From NCBI GenBank assembly GCA_947623455.1, contig OX392535.1:36852688-36916687 (forward strand): DNA of 64,000 nucleotides, given 5' to 3'. The notes beneath the pieces are model-generated. The model saw nothing but the letters and a program-made list of their open reading frames with translations, made no database searches and had not been told where the DNA came from. Source of the DNA: Mimachlamys varia (taxonomy: Eukaryota; Mollusca; Bivalvia; Pectinida; Pectinidae). Positions 1-13,080 of this stretch are shown one piece after another. The stretch's first letter is position 1. Every line of letters begins with the position of its first letter. Position numbers and translations under genes: made by a program.

Positions 1-182
1 GTACCTACTACAACGTCATCTGTAAATGCTATATAGTAAGGCGGGAGTCCCCTACACCAGTACGCTGTGATCGACGTTTCTCGGTTTAGACTGTCAAATC
101 CAAACCGCCGTCGGCCATTAAAACCGTCTGGCTTGGGCTGTCGTCCATAGCCAAGCAAGGAGTAATATATCAATCCCGGCTC
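1..182 (-). CDS. Possible partial exon at left edge, unidentified
   Basis: Read on the minus strand, one frame is open from 182 to the window edge, about 60 codons, with protein-like composition (for example TAYWCRGLPPYYIAFTDD) and higher GC than its surroundings. I do not recognise the family. In a different, overlapping frame an ATG at 186 starts a 22-codon ORF that ends at 118 and resembles a signal peptide (hydrophobic LLLAWLW followed by TTAQA). The two frames do not join as written. This could be a gene start with a frame error, a decayed copy, or chance. No convincing splice acceptor precedes the longer frame. Confidence 0.3.
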
Positions 183-1101
183 TCATTAAGGTCTTTCCCT
201 AGCGTCTTTGAGATTTAAGAAATGATTGATGAACGGAGAGCTAATAAGTAAACAATGTCAAAGATCAAACCAGTTGTATGATGGCGAATTATTTATCTGT
301 TCATTTTGTATTGTTACACTACGTCGTGACGTCATACTCTCGCGGGAACTGATTATCATACATTTATTTTCGTGTGTGTTTTTATATCATTTGTGTAATT
401 TATCAAAATGACAGTACATTTGTGTTTTTATTTGAAGTATTTCCATTTCCTCCTTTTGGTTGTATTTCATGTATTAGTCTGAAGGTTAAATGTTAAAATA
501 TATTTCAAAACGTGTGATTCATACTTGAAATGACCCTTATAACTATATATTGCTTCTTCATAAAGATTTAACGAATACATATAGAGGCAATGCATCAGGG
601 ACCAGCAGACATATTTCAATATCTACTGAATTTGAATACCCTATTGCGATCGAGTGTCCAATATGAAAACAAAATACGTGTTTTTTAAGGTAACAGTACA
701 GGCCCAAGATTCATAAACGTTCCGTAATTTAATAAAATACAAGTACTACACACGTTGAAGGGAAAGTCTTAGGTTAAGGAACATTATACAACAGGTGCCT
801 GAAAACTGTATGATATTTGGCCTTATGCACATTAGATGAACCGGCTTAGAAAATTTGGTCTTGATAGTGTATTCAAGAGCAGTTTTGAAATTTGCTCTGC
901 ATCCTTCAATTGAAATGCACTGTGAAGACAAATGGTTTTATAAGACTATAACAACATTTGCTATTGTGAGGTCGTCAATTTCTATTGTGACGTCATCAAT
1001 TGCATTGGTGTCTGCACTTGATTTGCTGTTCAAAAACTGTCCGAAATAACTAATAAAGCACATTAAATGTAATAGAAGTAATGAACGTTTTAGAAAATTT
1101 T

Positions 1102-1193
1102 GTTATAGTCCTATAACACACATTGCTATTGCTGACAATACCGGGCTTTATGTTAGTTTGTCAAAAATAGCAATGTGTCATAGGACTGTATCA
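1102..1193. repeat. Imperfect inverted repeat, possible small MITE
   Basis: The left arm (about 1102-1137, containing cctataacacacattgcta) pairs with the right arm (about 1158-1193, containing tagcaatgtgtcataggact) across a loop of about 20 bases. Related words (ttgctattgtgaggtcgtcaa and a similar ttctattgtgacgtcatcaa) occur at 958-1002. A miniature hairpin element is plausible. Confidence 0.5.
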
Positions 1194-2795
1194 TCATTTG
1201 CAAAATCATTCATTGCTTAAATGAATTAGATGAGAAAAGGTTTTTCTCTTCTGCAAATTTATTTCTATTTAGGCATTGCAGCATGACATGTCGAGTTCAT
1301 TTGTCAATAAATAGAGACAGTAGCATTTATATGGTAGTACGTGCACAATTTACTATTTTCGTGTCCCAGGTTACATAATTACTCGGCATGACAGATGACG
1401 CTTATGTTCTGTAACACTTTCATATGTTCTTCTTTTTATTGCATTAAAATACATGTATAGTTATTTGGTTTAAACGTGTTTCCCTTGATGTAGTGATTCT
1501 TCCAAAATAATTTTCCTTTCTTTTTTAATTACATGTACCGTTAAATTAATAATACATATAGCATGTTATATAAATAAAACAAGGTGTGAAACAATAATAA
1601 AAAGGACAAAAATGTATCAAATTAAACAAATATGAAAATAAAGGGAAAAACACAACTTTTATCGTATTCTGGAAAATATGATTATTATAATGATAAATGT
1701 AGGTTCAAGGTGAAAATAACATAAAATAATACCAATATAGAAAACATGCATCATAAATCAAATTCTGTATCATGCATGCATAATGTAACAATAAGAATAA
1801 TTGTAGTACCAGTGTAAAGCTGATCTATCGTATATCCCCATCATAAGATTTATGGTTTTCAGTCATTTTAATGAGTGACTGAAATTCACCCCAACAAACC
1901 AGTTAATTATTCTAACATGCATGAAAATAATTGATCTTTTTATCATTTCTACGTATACCTTTTGGCCTGTAGCATCACTGAAGAGTCCTAGGAGGACGAA
2001 ACAGCTGTATGATGCAGTTTAATTCATTTCTCGGCATACTGAATCTATTACTAAATTTAAGAGATGCAGCGTATGTGTGTGTTACGTCATCTTTAGTTTG
2101 TATCGTTAGAAAACAAAGACAATCACTTTACATGTGGAACATTTCATGTTCAGTTCATTAACCATCAATCAAACTGTGACAGTGATGAAGCTTTTATTAA
2201 GAAATTCATATTTTTTATTTATAAATAAGTTGCACAAAAAAATCAAGCAAGATATAAAAGCATGATTAGTATATATCGCTAGTCAATTAATAAAATTGAA
2301 ATATGTTATATTTCTAAATTAATACTTTCCGTGAAAGTGAATGAAAATTCAACTACATTTTGATTCACAAAAATAAACAAACAATGTTATACATATTAAG
2401 TCGTATTATATGACAACACACACTGTTGTCCATCTGTATGGGATATATGTCCTATTGAATACAATACAGGGACAATAAAATGCATATACACATCTACCTA
2501 AGTATATAAATCATTAGCATGTCAGTGTTATATGTATTATATCTACCTACTTACAAATAAAACATCTCAGAATAGAGCAGGTTATTTACATCAAGTGACA
2601 TATCACTTCTTTGATTTTCTTTGATTCCTTAAAACAGAAATGTTATCATGGCACATTTGTCAAATAATTGTATAAACAACACGAGGGGAATGACATGTTA
2701 ATATCCAAGGGCATTTCAAGTGTCCTTTGAAAAGTGCATCTGTTTCAAATAAAGAACTGTATAATGATATATTAACCATACAACTTACTATACAG

Positions 2796-2925
2796 CATAT
2801 GATATAGTGCCTAGTGACTATCTAGCTAACATAAGCTATCCTTAAGTGCTTTAAAGTACATAGATATACAATTGTCCATACAACTGATACATATAATTCC
2901 AACATATACAATTCTGAGGGTTTTA
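2796..2925 (-). mobile_element. SINE tail fragment, reverse orientation
   Basis: The segment including ctatctagctaacataagc and agtacatagatatacaatt closely matches the tail of the fuller minus-strand SINE at 10816-11325, in the same orientation. Only the 3' body is preserved. No tRNA-like head is seen. Confidence 0.5.
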
Positions 2926-3124
2926 TCTTTGACGGATCAATTTAATGGAATACTGTACGTTTGACAAGTATACTTGATAGAATACTTTATAATATATTCT
3001 GTATCCTTGTATGATATGAAGTCGGAAGTTTTTTTAATATGCTCATAAGTATGCTTACTTAAAATTGAAAGCAATACCTCTGTTCTCACATTAAAGACTT
3101 TGCATTAACTTGGATATTACCTAG

Positions 3125-3280
3125 ATTTACATAGCGGGTCTCGTCGATATAGCAGACGGCACTTACCCTTCCAGAATACCTGGTCTTTTCTACTGTAATT
3201 TTGAAGGGTATCCGTGTAAATCTTTTCTTTTGTTTATATCTTGTCCGTAAATTAGGGTCTCATTAACGGAATAATGAATA
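3125..3280 (+). repeat. Diverged dispersed repeat, copy 1
   Basis: This segment (agatttacatagcgggtctc, then agacggcacttaccc, then a thymine-rich stretch) recurs in diverged form at about 4220-4345 and 18556-18690 on this strand and at about 3895-3970 and 8365-8440 inverted. It is an old interspersed element without coding capacity, and its class was not determined. Confidence 0.4.
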
Positions 3281-3894
3281 CCGGAGGGTATACCCAATGA
3301 CATACTAAACCTTTGAAGGTATTTCTAATGCGAAACTTAATATAGGTCAGGTGATAGTCTTTAAATTCTGGCTTGAGTTAGATGGCTGGAAAATTCATAA
3401 TAAAAACAATCGCGTAAAAAACACAACTGACCTTGACCAGAAGGTCCGAGAACAGCAGACGACATCTGTCATGACGTGACCTCTTGGTCATACAACTCAA
3501 ACCTCTACCGGTCGCCTGATGTTTAGGAGTTTCATTACCTGAAATAGTGACTGGGGTCAAGATAGTTCTTCGAATTCCTTCTAACTTTCTTCTCTGTTTG
3601 AATAATGATTTTACCTAATATCAGCAACAAAACTGTCTTCCTGTCTATGTTTCTTCATCAATACAGCTAGCCAACCATGGACCGCATGTGACCATGAAAA
3701 GAATTTAGTTTAATTATTGTAACCGTCCCTCAATGATAACTATACATACGTATACTTGAGGTTTGCAACTCCAAATTTTTATCGTATAAAAGAATATACC
3801 AAAGTATAATTTAAACTGAAAATCGATACTTCTAAGGCAAAATGTAAATAAATGAATATTTATATGGAATCTTATGAAAATGTACAAAGGCAAT

Positions 3895-3970
3895 AAGACC
3901 ATGTGTTGCTGAAGGACATGCATCATCTGCTTTACTGACGATACTTGTTGTAAAATAAATATAGGTCACA
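3895..3970 (-). repeat. Diverged dispersed repeat, copy 2
   Basis: Inverted, diverged relative of the repeat at 3125-3280. The shared order is tgttgctgaaggacatgc, then atctgctttactgacga, then ttgtaaa. Confidence 0.3.
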
Positions 3971-4214
3971 TCCACTAATTACTGTGCATGAACCTTCATG
4001 CCAAAAATATCATACTTTCCAATGCTATCAACGTACAACGTGTCGACTGGTGACTATGAGCAAGTTATATTATCGCCAGTTTAGTCTCATTGAGAAATAT
4101 TTTCTATTCTTGTTTCATATGAGGATGGACGTTTTTAGTATTATCATTAGTGTGCTTACTTGTTGTGATTGTGAAAGATGACTCGTTTCTCACTTTGAGG
4201 ACTTGTTATTTATT

Positions 4215-4345
4215 TGGAGTTTACCAAGATTTACATGGCAGATGTCGTCGATGAAACAGAAGACGCTTACCCCTTCAGAACACCTTGTCCTATTCCCAAG
4301 TCCTTATCAAGGGTCTGCATATAAATATATCCTTTTTTAATATCT
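4215..4345 (+). repeat. Diverged dispersed repeat, copy 3
   Basis: Matches copy 1 through agatttacatggcagatgtc, agaagacgcttacccct and a following cctattcccaa segment. Non-coding. Confidence 0.4.
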
Positions 4346-5576
4346 TACCCCTAGTGTTTTTTATTTTGGATTATGGTTTTGTTCACGCTTCGGTATTCTC
4401 TATTTTTTATCAATGACAGACACATTTCTTTGGCAAGACCATCATTTGAGTTTAATGCCAGCAGAAATTATACAAATTCCATGTGTATTATATTTCTTGG
4501 TGCCAAAGGATAATACAATGGTTGCTACATATGGGTTCAGAAACAGAATATGTTTTTTATGTTTATCTCCCTGCTTCTTTTCAGTTTTATAACTGCTGTT
4601 TGTCTTTAACTCTAGAAAAAAAGGTATAACTATTTTTGTCATAAGGAAAACTCATTACCTTCCGAACTTTCCAATTTACGTAAACCTCATTTGTTACGCA
4701 CCTGACCCTTCTGCTTCTACATTAGTTTGGAAATTTTGGATTCCCATCTGATGCAATTTAATTCATTCTTTCGGCATATTGTATCTATTACTGAATTTAA
4801 ATGGTATTAAATATTAATCTTTAATCGTAATTGTGTATGCATATAATATTTGTCAGCTTATGCTTCTTTCGGATAAAATGAAACTTACATGATTAATGAA
4901 ATTGCTTACATTGACGTGTTTTTCTATTTTACATTTATTGTTTTTCAACGCAATGACCTTTGCGTAATTTGTTAAAGAAAAGGTCATTTATTTGAAGAGT
5001 TATTCTTTTCTGGGGAGCTTTCGCAATTAGAACACAATTGCTCGACAACGAATGGGTCTGCACGGCCTAGACCGCAACAGCAGTTTACAATTTTAATTTG
5101 TTTCTTCATTTTCGGAGAAAACGTAGCATCTATTGATTTTTGCAAGGTTTGCCTCATCTGACTTTTATCGCCAATTCACCAAAACGTTGTTATTTGAGTC
5201 CCATATAAAATAATTTCTATCAACATTGCGAATCAGCTGTTGTAAGCCTGGTTAGTATAGAGACCAAAAATGTTACAATAATTCCAATCTAGCTTAGTTC
5301 TTAAAACATTTGAATCAGGTAGTATGATTTCATATACATTCACAGAGCATACAGAAAATATATCAATCTTAATTATCCTAATAAATCTCAAATTTGACCT
5401 CCCAATTTAGAAAGACGGTTAGGTAAGTTTGTCAAGGAATTAACGAGTAAACCTGGGTATCCAAATTTCTTCATTTTCCACCGCCTAATAAGTTCTAAAA
5501 CTGTGTTCCTTGTCAAAGAGTCGGTTCCGTTTATTTTGTAATTCCTATTCGTTCTTCTCACTTTTTTGTTCATTAC

Positions 5577-5688
5577 CGTCGTCAGATACCCACGGTTGAT
5601 CTCGCTTCGCTTACTCATTCGATCTCGCTTAGCTTACCCACTCTATTTAGTAAGTGAAGCGAGATCAACCGTGGGTATCCGACGATGG
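5577..5688. repeat. Near-perfect 39-bp inverted repeat (hairpin element)
   Basis: The left arm, about 5577-5614 (includes acccacggttgatctcgctt), is the near-perfect reverse complement of the right arm, about 5650-5688 (includes aagcgagatcaaccgtgggt), around a spacer of about 35 bases that itself contains a second gatctcgctt. High arm identity suggests a young palindromic MITE. Confidence 0.7.
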
Positions 5689-6645
5689 TTTATTACACGC
5701 TGTGGTATATTCGGATACTTTTTCTTACGACATCATACTCAGTTTAACAACAATTAATAAATTAATGAAATACAAAAGAATTTAGATATCAATGGTATTT
5801 TTAAGATATACGTTTTTATTATCAATGAGGACGTGTGTGTTGTAGTGTCAGAGTAAATACCAATATCAATTCGGACATTGATCATCAACCAGCAAAATGT
5901 TAAAACTGGATGTTGGTGGTTCTTAACTATTGTCCTTGAGATCGATTGACCACAGTTTAACATTTGCGTGTTCTGTTGCGTAATGGACTTCTGTCGTGTT
6001 CCATCTGACCTTTTCAGAAAAAAAACAAATTATAGAAAGGAAATGTCAAAGAAGCAGAATTAACTCCTGCTGCCCATGAGAAATTGTCCAAATCAGGAAA
6101 CAAAAAAAAGCTTCACTTTTAAGTCGCCAATCGGTCGTGTAGCATTTGAAAGCCTATACTCAAAGAATGACATTCCGTTTGTGTGTGTGTAACACCTGAC
6201 GCCTCTCATCCAATTAAAGTTATGGATTCGAAACAAGAATATTCTAATAAAAACACAGGCGGAAACAAATGTGTTGAAAAGGCATGATTCAAACTCAAAA
6301 TCGCCAAAACTAGGGAATTACATAAACAAAGAAAATATTTCATGAAAACTACTGAAAAAGGCACAATGGGAAACAGACAGGTCGCGCATCTTGTGCATTT
6401 CAGTGACGGCTATGTCAGTAATACCGTCCTTTTACCGAGAGAGGAGCGAGAAAGTGACTATAAAGCAAACGGAACATCACTAAGCATGGTCCAGAGCAGA
6501 AACCTTAACATCAAACAAAGAAATACTTCATACTAAAGTAAGCATATCTGAGGCAATTGTCGCAACGATAAAGTGTCCATAGCACTAGTCTTTCAAACAG
6601 CTTATCTTTGAGAATCTTTGAATTGACAACTTAATAGGATTTGTG

Positions 6646-6828
6646 ACAGTAAACATGACAAGTCTTTTCTTTGGATAAGTATATATATATACAATTAACA
6701 GACTCAGTACTAAGCACCTCTTTGCAATCTTAGTCGTGAAACTGTAAACATGACAAGTCTTTTCTTTGGATCAGTATATATATATACAATTAACAATACT
6801 AAACACCTCTTTGCAATCTTAGTCGTGA
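6646..6828 (+). repeat. Tandem duplication, 2 copies, 95-bp period
   Basis: The block beginning aaacatgacaagtcttttct at 6651 repeats at 6746 with nearly identical sequence through ctttgcaatcttagtcgtga. Each copy contains a short (TA)n run. The copies differ by a few substitutions and a small indel, so the duplication is recent. Confidence 0.85.
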
Positions 6829-8364
6829 ATTCTTGATATTCATACAGTATCATATAATGAAATATATATTACATGTCACCCACACGTTCCAAATTGTCGC
6901 ATGTGACCTATGAAATGAAACTGACGCCTGTAATCAGTGTCTAGCAGGAAATATATGTTCTTGGGTTCTTGCAAGTTGAGCCCGAACGTTTGTCTACATT
7001 CTTGGAAAAATAAACACAAACAAATCATGACAGGAGCCGGACCTAATCCAACAGTGAAATTAAGTACAAACATCGTTCATATCATAAATAATACGTCAGT
7101 TTTCTAGTTCATGAAAGTTCTGAAAATTCAGACCACAAATAAACATTAACTTATTATAAGAAATCCCTAATTTCTTTTGCTTTACTTAAATACGTACTTT
7201 CATAATTTCAATTTTGTTTTTGTTGTGTGGGTTTTTTTTTCAAAATTATATCCTATTTTGAAAATTTCTGTCAACTATTATTGTTTATCGTAGAGCAAAA
7301 ACTTGGTCGTACAAATCATGCAAAATATCCCAGTAATGATGTGGACATTTCAAAGAAAAAACGCATTTACATGAAACTGACGTATAAACAATTGCTGCTT
7401 CGTCACAACATATAGTGTACACACACACTTCTTACGTATTGCACAAATTCGTGCTGAACATCGCCTACTGGCCATGTCATCGCTGTAAACAACATCTGAG
7501 CTAAACTAAAACATATACGTTTTTTTCAAGAGACGTTTCGGACTTCGCTTAGACACCGACGTAATTTAGAGAATTCTAAATGATAATTACATACATATTT
7601 TAATTTTTGTGACGCCAAAAACGTTAAATTAAATGAAACCATTTGTCAAAGGAGAAATTTAAAAATATTTCAACGGCTTTACGAGACTTGTGTTTACCTG
7701 AGACTTTAGAGGAAGTGCTACATACTTTCATAATGCATCATAGCTAAGTACGTATTATGTATTCTAAAAACAATGGATTTAAATAGGTTACGTTTAAGAT
7801 AGATCGTAGTTGGTAGTACATTGCCGTATGTATGACATGAATGCCCCCGGGCAATGTTCAGGAGTCAGTGACTAAGACGAATCTAGTGGGAGGTATTTTG
7901 CGCCTGATTCAAACCAAGCTGCTGTTTTCATACACCACCGTTTAGGATTGTTTTTCTATGATACACCCCTCCCCTTTCTTGTACGTACTTGCGTGCGCTT
8001 TGGCATCTCAGGTTGAGACTGTAGCTGCCGGGGATGTGGGGAAGTGGGGTATTTCTGGAAGTTCTGAGTTTGCGACATCGAAAACCAATACTTGATCTGT
8101 TGCCATAGCTGCAACTTATCCTCTCTATTTCTCTCTTTGTTCACGACTTCTTTTGCAATCGGTCTCATTTGACCTAAGAAGCAGTGAGGGCACAACACCC
8201 TAAACATTCATGAGTAAATTATTGTTCAAACTACCAGGACGGTTAATGTAGAAAAAAATCAGAGAATACCAAAACGTCAACAAAACCATAATACGAATTA
8301 AAAATCGATTAATATAGGGGCAAAATAGAAACAAAGGAAAGACTCTCGAAAAAGCAAACGAGAA

Positions 8365-8440
8365 TAAGACTTGGTGTTCCGGAAGAGTAAGCCTCTTCTG
8401 CTTTATCGACGACACCCGCCATGTAAACCTTGGTCACACC
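8365..8440 (-). repeat. Diverged dispersed repeat, copy 4
   Basis: Inverted relative of the 3125-3280 family: ttccggaagagtaagcctct, then tctgctttatcgacgac, then ccatgtaaacc. Confidence 0.4.
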
Positions 8441-10484
8441 CAAGTAAGCATCAATCCTCAAAATTATATCAAACAAATGATTATGTTTGCATATGCCTAT
8501 TTCTATTAAATCTTACAAAAAATATATTTTCTTGTTTCGTGAAGTATTATTGTCTTAGTCCAATTGCTTCCATTTTAATTGTAATATAAAGTCGTGTTTC
8601 ATTTCATTAATACTATTAACTTTATAGAAATTCAAACGTAAGAATTTCACTTCATCAACATGCACATAGGTTTGGTTCTTCTTAGACCTACCGCCGCCAA
8701 GGACTAAAAAGTTTAAAATCCGGATTGTTTCATGAACAGTTGTAGGAGATGCGGGTTGTGAATAAAATTTCTTAATTGTATGACTTTCGAGATTTGTAAG
8801 AGTATTGGGTAATACATTAATTATGACTAATGCCCGTAAGGCATAAATTATCAATCATGTCAAGAAGAAGGTTCTTATAAGAAAGGACTGTGGCCAACAT
8901 ACAAGTTTGCATATAAACAATTTGGTAACAGATAATATATTTTACAAATAATGCATACCGCGCCAAGCAATAAAATACAAGCATATCTACATTGTAGGTC
9001 TATCTTTTGTCAGTCTGTAAGCACGGCTAAGTAAGACACATTGTCAAGCCTTCACTCCTGTATACAAGGACGCTATGGGTTTCAGGGGAAATGCATCATA
9101 ATTTCTAAGTGATTTATTGTAAACAAAACGAAACGATAGCTTGTTGTTCCAGACAAAACTACAAAGGGAACGCATCTAATGTGCCGTCACTGCATTGACA
9201 ATGACAGTCCATATATCAAACATATAATTTAACATTGATGTAATTTTATACTTTGGGTTTCATGACAATATTAATTAACAATTTAGCGTCTTCTTAAACA
9301 TAGAATATATAGGTCGAGTTGGCTTATAGACAACATGTATGTGGAAAACACGAATTAATATATTCAGTTAAGATATAATATAATGGATTTGTCATCAACA
9401 GGATTTTTTGAAATGGCAAACTTTTAAACTTGAATAAAAAATCTTTATTGAAAGAGTTAATAAATGCCAAACTGACCTTTGTTAATAATTTAGACATTTT
9501 CAAACCCTTGGAATTTATTCGATCAACGATAAATGTTATGGTACTAAGTATATAGTATAGCTATAAACTCATTTCAATAGTGAAATAAATTCAAATAAGA
9601 TCAATATTTCTCATCTCCGAACCCTACTTGTCCCGATCCCGAAACACGCACGTTCAATTTCATTCTGGGTGTTTGTGGGTGAACACATGGATTTCGAAGA
9701 TTTACAAGTTGTGCCTCTGACCTGACAATGTCTGCTCATGTATCAGAGTGTTTTCGTGTACATTTTGTTTTCTGTTTTGTTTTGGGGTTTTTTCACTACA
9801 TCATTTTTATATGTGTTTTTCAAAAGAGTTAATAGCTGAGAGATAGTAGTGATTATGATTCTAGTGATACACTTACTGGAAGGGAGCGGGGCACTTGTTA
9901 CAATTTGATGATACACATGCCGAACGTGTGGAGCGCATTCAATCGTTCTAATTGGCTTGAGTTTTTTGGTTTTTTTTTTTTTAAAAGTCAATCTTCGTGT
10001 ATTCTTTTGCAATGGTTGTACAACTGTTCGTAATGGGACAGTGTTATAATTAACAGATAGATAATTAATAAATCTTAATCAGTATGTTTAGTAGTTTAAC
10101 CGGACATTATGACACATTGAGGTAGATGTTGTAATTTATAACAGACACTTCGATTTTGTCCTAACTTATGAATTAATTACCTGTATCTGTCATACCGGTC
10201 ATTTATTTTGAATATCCTGGAGACACCTTTGGGTAAGTGGACACCTCAGGCAGTATTGACCACACAGCTGGACAATGGGCTTTGAAGTCCAGTCAAAAAT
10301 CTGTTTTCGCCAGTGATAATTTACGGCACTGCATGGTCGCCACATATGCAATTACCAAAACTTCAGGGGGGAAAAAACACTTAAAACCTATCCATGTCTT
10401 AGACCAGAGTAAACAATAATAAACATTTTACTATATGGCAACATTTTACAAACAAAAACCTTATTAAGTGACACCCGTCCAACC

Positions 10485-10815
10485 CCTTCCCTTCTCTCCT
10501 CCTCCTTCCTCCGCCCTTCCTGTCTAACCCCTTCCTTTCTCTCGCCTTCTTTTTTCACCTTCCGTTATCTCCCCTTCCATTCTCTCCTCATCCTTTCCTT
10601 CCCCTGCCGTTCTTTTTTCTTCCTATCTCTCCTCTTTATTTCTCTTCACTTCCGTACTCTCCTCTTCCTTTTCCCCCTCCTTTCTCTCCCCTTACGTTTT
10701 CTCCCCTTCCTTTCTTTTCCCTTCCTTTATCTCTCTCTGTCTTCTTCCGTTCTCTCTCCTTCATTCCTCTCCCCTTTATTTCTCTCCCCTTCCGTTCGCT
10801 CTCCTTCCGTTCTTT
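10485..10815 (+). repeat. CT-rich low-complexity tract, left part
   Basis: Polypyrimidine sequence built from irregular cttcc/ttctct motifs. It resumes as similar sequence at 11326-11450, on the other side of the SINE at 10816-11325. Read on the other strand it gives a low-complexity K/E/R/G frame, which is an artefact and not a gene. Confidence 0.85.
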
Positions 10816-11325
10816 AATAATAATAATAATAATATACAATATTTGAAATAGCGCCCTATCTAGCTAACATAAGCCACTCTAAAGCGCTTTACAGTACATA
10901 GATATACAATTATTATACAATTAATACAATTAACACATACAGTTCTATCATATACAATTCTGAGGAGTTCGCAGGAGCTGCCTTATCGGGCGCTAACTAC
11001 TTGTCCTATACCACCTGGCTAATATCTCCATATATGTGTGTGTGTGTGTTTATGCGTGTGTGCTGGAGATGAATTGTGTTCTGTTTGTAATGGGACCGTG
11101 TTTCCAACGGCATCTTTTATAGTGCCACCACACTTGAATGCTACATCACAGATACTGCAACATCCACCCCAGACCATTTTATACTCCACCTGGGTTGTTG
11201 GAGTTGTGTGGGCAGGAGAAAAGCACTTTCTTTGAATGTTCTATGCGTATGACGATTACGGGGATCGAACCCCGGCCGCCTGCATGGAAGGCCGGAGTGT
11301 TAACCACTCGACCAATCCGCCCATC
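10816..11325 (-). mobile_element. tRNA-derived SINE, full-length, minus strand
   Basis: On the minus strand the element begins near 11325 with a tRNA-like head: an A-box-like tggtcgagtggttaac and a perfect B-box core ggttcgatccc. It ends with aaagcgctttagagtgg and an (ATT)n tail at about 10816-10833. The head does not close an acceptor stem, so it is not a functional tRNA gene. The element interrupts a CT-rich tract that resumes on each side. Its body includes a (TG/CA)n run at about 11036-11050. Confidence 0.7.
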
Positions 11326-11450
11326 TTTCTCATTCCTTTCTCTCTCATTCCTTCCTTTCTTTATTTCTGTTTGTCCCTTCCCCTTCTCTGCCCCCATTCT
11401 CATTTCGCTCTCCTTTTCCCTTTTCTCTCCTTCCCTTGTTACACGACTGT
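11326..11450 (+). repeat. CT-rich low-complexity tract, right part
   Basis: Continuation of the polypyrimidine tract at 10485-10815 beyond the inserted SINE (ttcctttctctctcattcct and similar). Non-coding. Confidence 0.8.
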
Positions 11451-12670
11451 AGAACACTATGTGGTCACTAAGGTTCGCTGGGCACACACTACATGAATGC
11501 ACTGGTACTGATACACAGGGAGGTATCATACACATGGAAACTAAGGGGCCAAACAAAGACCTTATCGATACCTGTCCTTTTTACGTGTAATCAAATAATT
11601 GTTGGTATTGTGGTGTTGTCAATCACGGAAACGTGAATTGACGATACAAGGGCAATACTGTCAACGCACATTGTTCAGCAGAAACAGGCCTCATTGTTTC
11701 GCGCAATTTATATCGTTAATGATCCCTATCCAGCTAGTAATGCTTTCAAAAATGTGCCAATGAAGTTGATTAAAATTGGGTATGCTGTTTCCGTACTTAT
11801 TTTTGCACGCTTAACTTTTAGCATATAACCGAACAGATAACAGATGAATGAAAGCACTCGTTCAACGTGTTCGTGCTGAAAAGACAAATATACAAAATTG
11901 TTATTGGTGCAATCAAAACCAACCGGAATGTTTTTATTGCGAAAATCGCTAAAATAAGATTAACGCAAAACTTTTCACGTTTACAGTAACTAGAGTTCCA
12001 CTAGCAAAGAACTAGCATTGACAACGTAGCATATTTGGTAGAGCGTGGAGTGACAGCATGTCTTTGCCGTGTGGCATTTATACACCAAAATAAAGAACAA
12101 TGTTGATGGGTTTTTTTCAATTTCGTCTCTTTATTTGTGAAAGTACTTTTACAAGGTTAACAAGTACTTTTCCTTCCCAGAAATTTGTACCGAAAACTAG
12201 AGTCATGACGTAAAAAAATCCCAATGCACATTTAGTTTTGGTTATTGGTACATGCATCCTTAATTTAGTCACTTCTGTAAAGTTTCGTTGTTTTCCTTAC
12301 TACAGCAATGCTTACCGGTGAACAGAATAAGTTTAAGGTGTTTCCTGCCTAGATTATTAGTGACAGAAGTGATTGTTATTGACTTGTTATCAAAATCCTA
12401 CAAATAGATTTCTAGCTTTTTTCTTCGAACTAAGACAGGTAATCGTATACACATTCAGTGACAATGTAATTATAGTGTTTATTTTCCTGAAACATGTGTA
12501 GTTTACCTGTAGTTTACCTGTATTTTACCTGTAACATCCTGGTACCGTCGACAGGTATATCACCTGGGTTTAACCAACAAGCAGCGTATCAGCAGTTCAC
12601 CGTATCGGCTAATACGCAGCATATGTTACTTTAACACCAGAGGAAAGTCAAAAAAGCATTGTTAGATTGA

Positions 12671-12940
12671 ATGCTATATTTCCTTGTTATCATGCAGTTC
12701 TGTGTACATTACAAGCTGACAATGCTTAAGACAAATGTACAAGAATTACATCAACACTTACATAGTCTAATATGCAGGGTTGATTACATTGAGATATTGG
12801 AGAGAAAAAAACAAATTATTGACAAAATTACTGATCACTGGAACAAAGCTGTTAATGCATTTTGTTCTCCCGCTGTCATCTCTGTCAACGACAGTGTCGT
12901 CTTTTTACAGGACATTGCCAGAAAACCTCCCTTAGAATAG
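12671..12940 (+). other. Open frame of 89 codons, doubtful
   Basis: An ATG-initiated frame with non-repetitive, fairly helical composition (LERKKQIIDKITDHWNKA) ending at 12938-12940. It has no recognised domain, no strong upstream context and no neighbouring exon. It could be a chance ORF, a transposon remnant or a single exon. It is listed because it is the most protein-like frame in the 24 kb before the SRCR gene. Confidence 0.15.
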
Positions 12941-13058
12941 ACCCGTAGTGTAGATCGCCCTTCACTTAGAGTGGTAGAGGACTGTGTGTGGATTGGGGCA
13001 GGAGTGGGGAGGAAGAAAGGTTTTCACTGAAAGTGTTACATCTCTTCCGCTCCCTAAC

Positions 13059-13080
13059 ACACACACACACACACACACAG
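13059..13080 (+). repeat. (AC)n microsatellite
   Basis: About ten AC dinucleotides followed by a short AG run. No gene is nearby. Confidence 0.9.

Noticed and set aside
8555..8854. 99-codon minus-strand frame
   Set aside because: No recognisable domain, AT-driven composition, overlaps no conserved motif; likely chance.
10636..10839. Minus-strand K/E/R/G-rich frame
   Set aside because: Low-complexity CT tract read on the opposite strand.
11250..11325. Possible tRNA gene on the minus strand
   Set aside because: A and B boxes are present but the acceptor stem does not pair. It is the head of a SINE.
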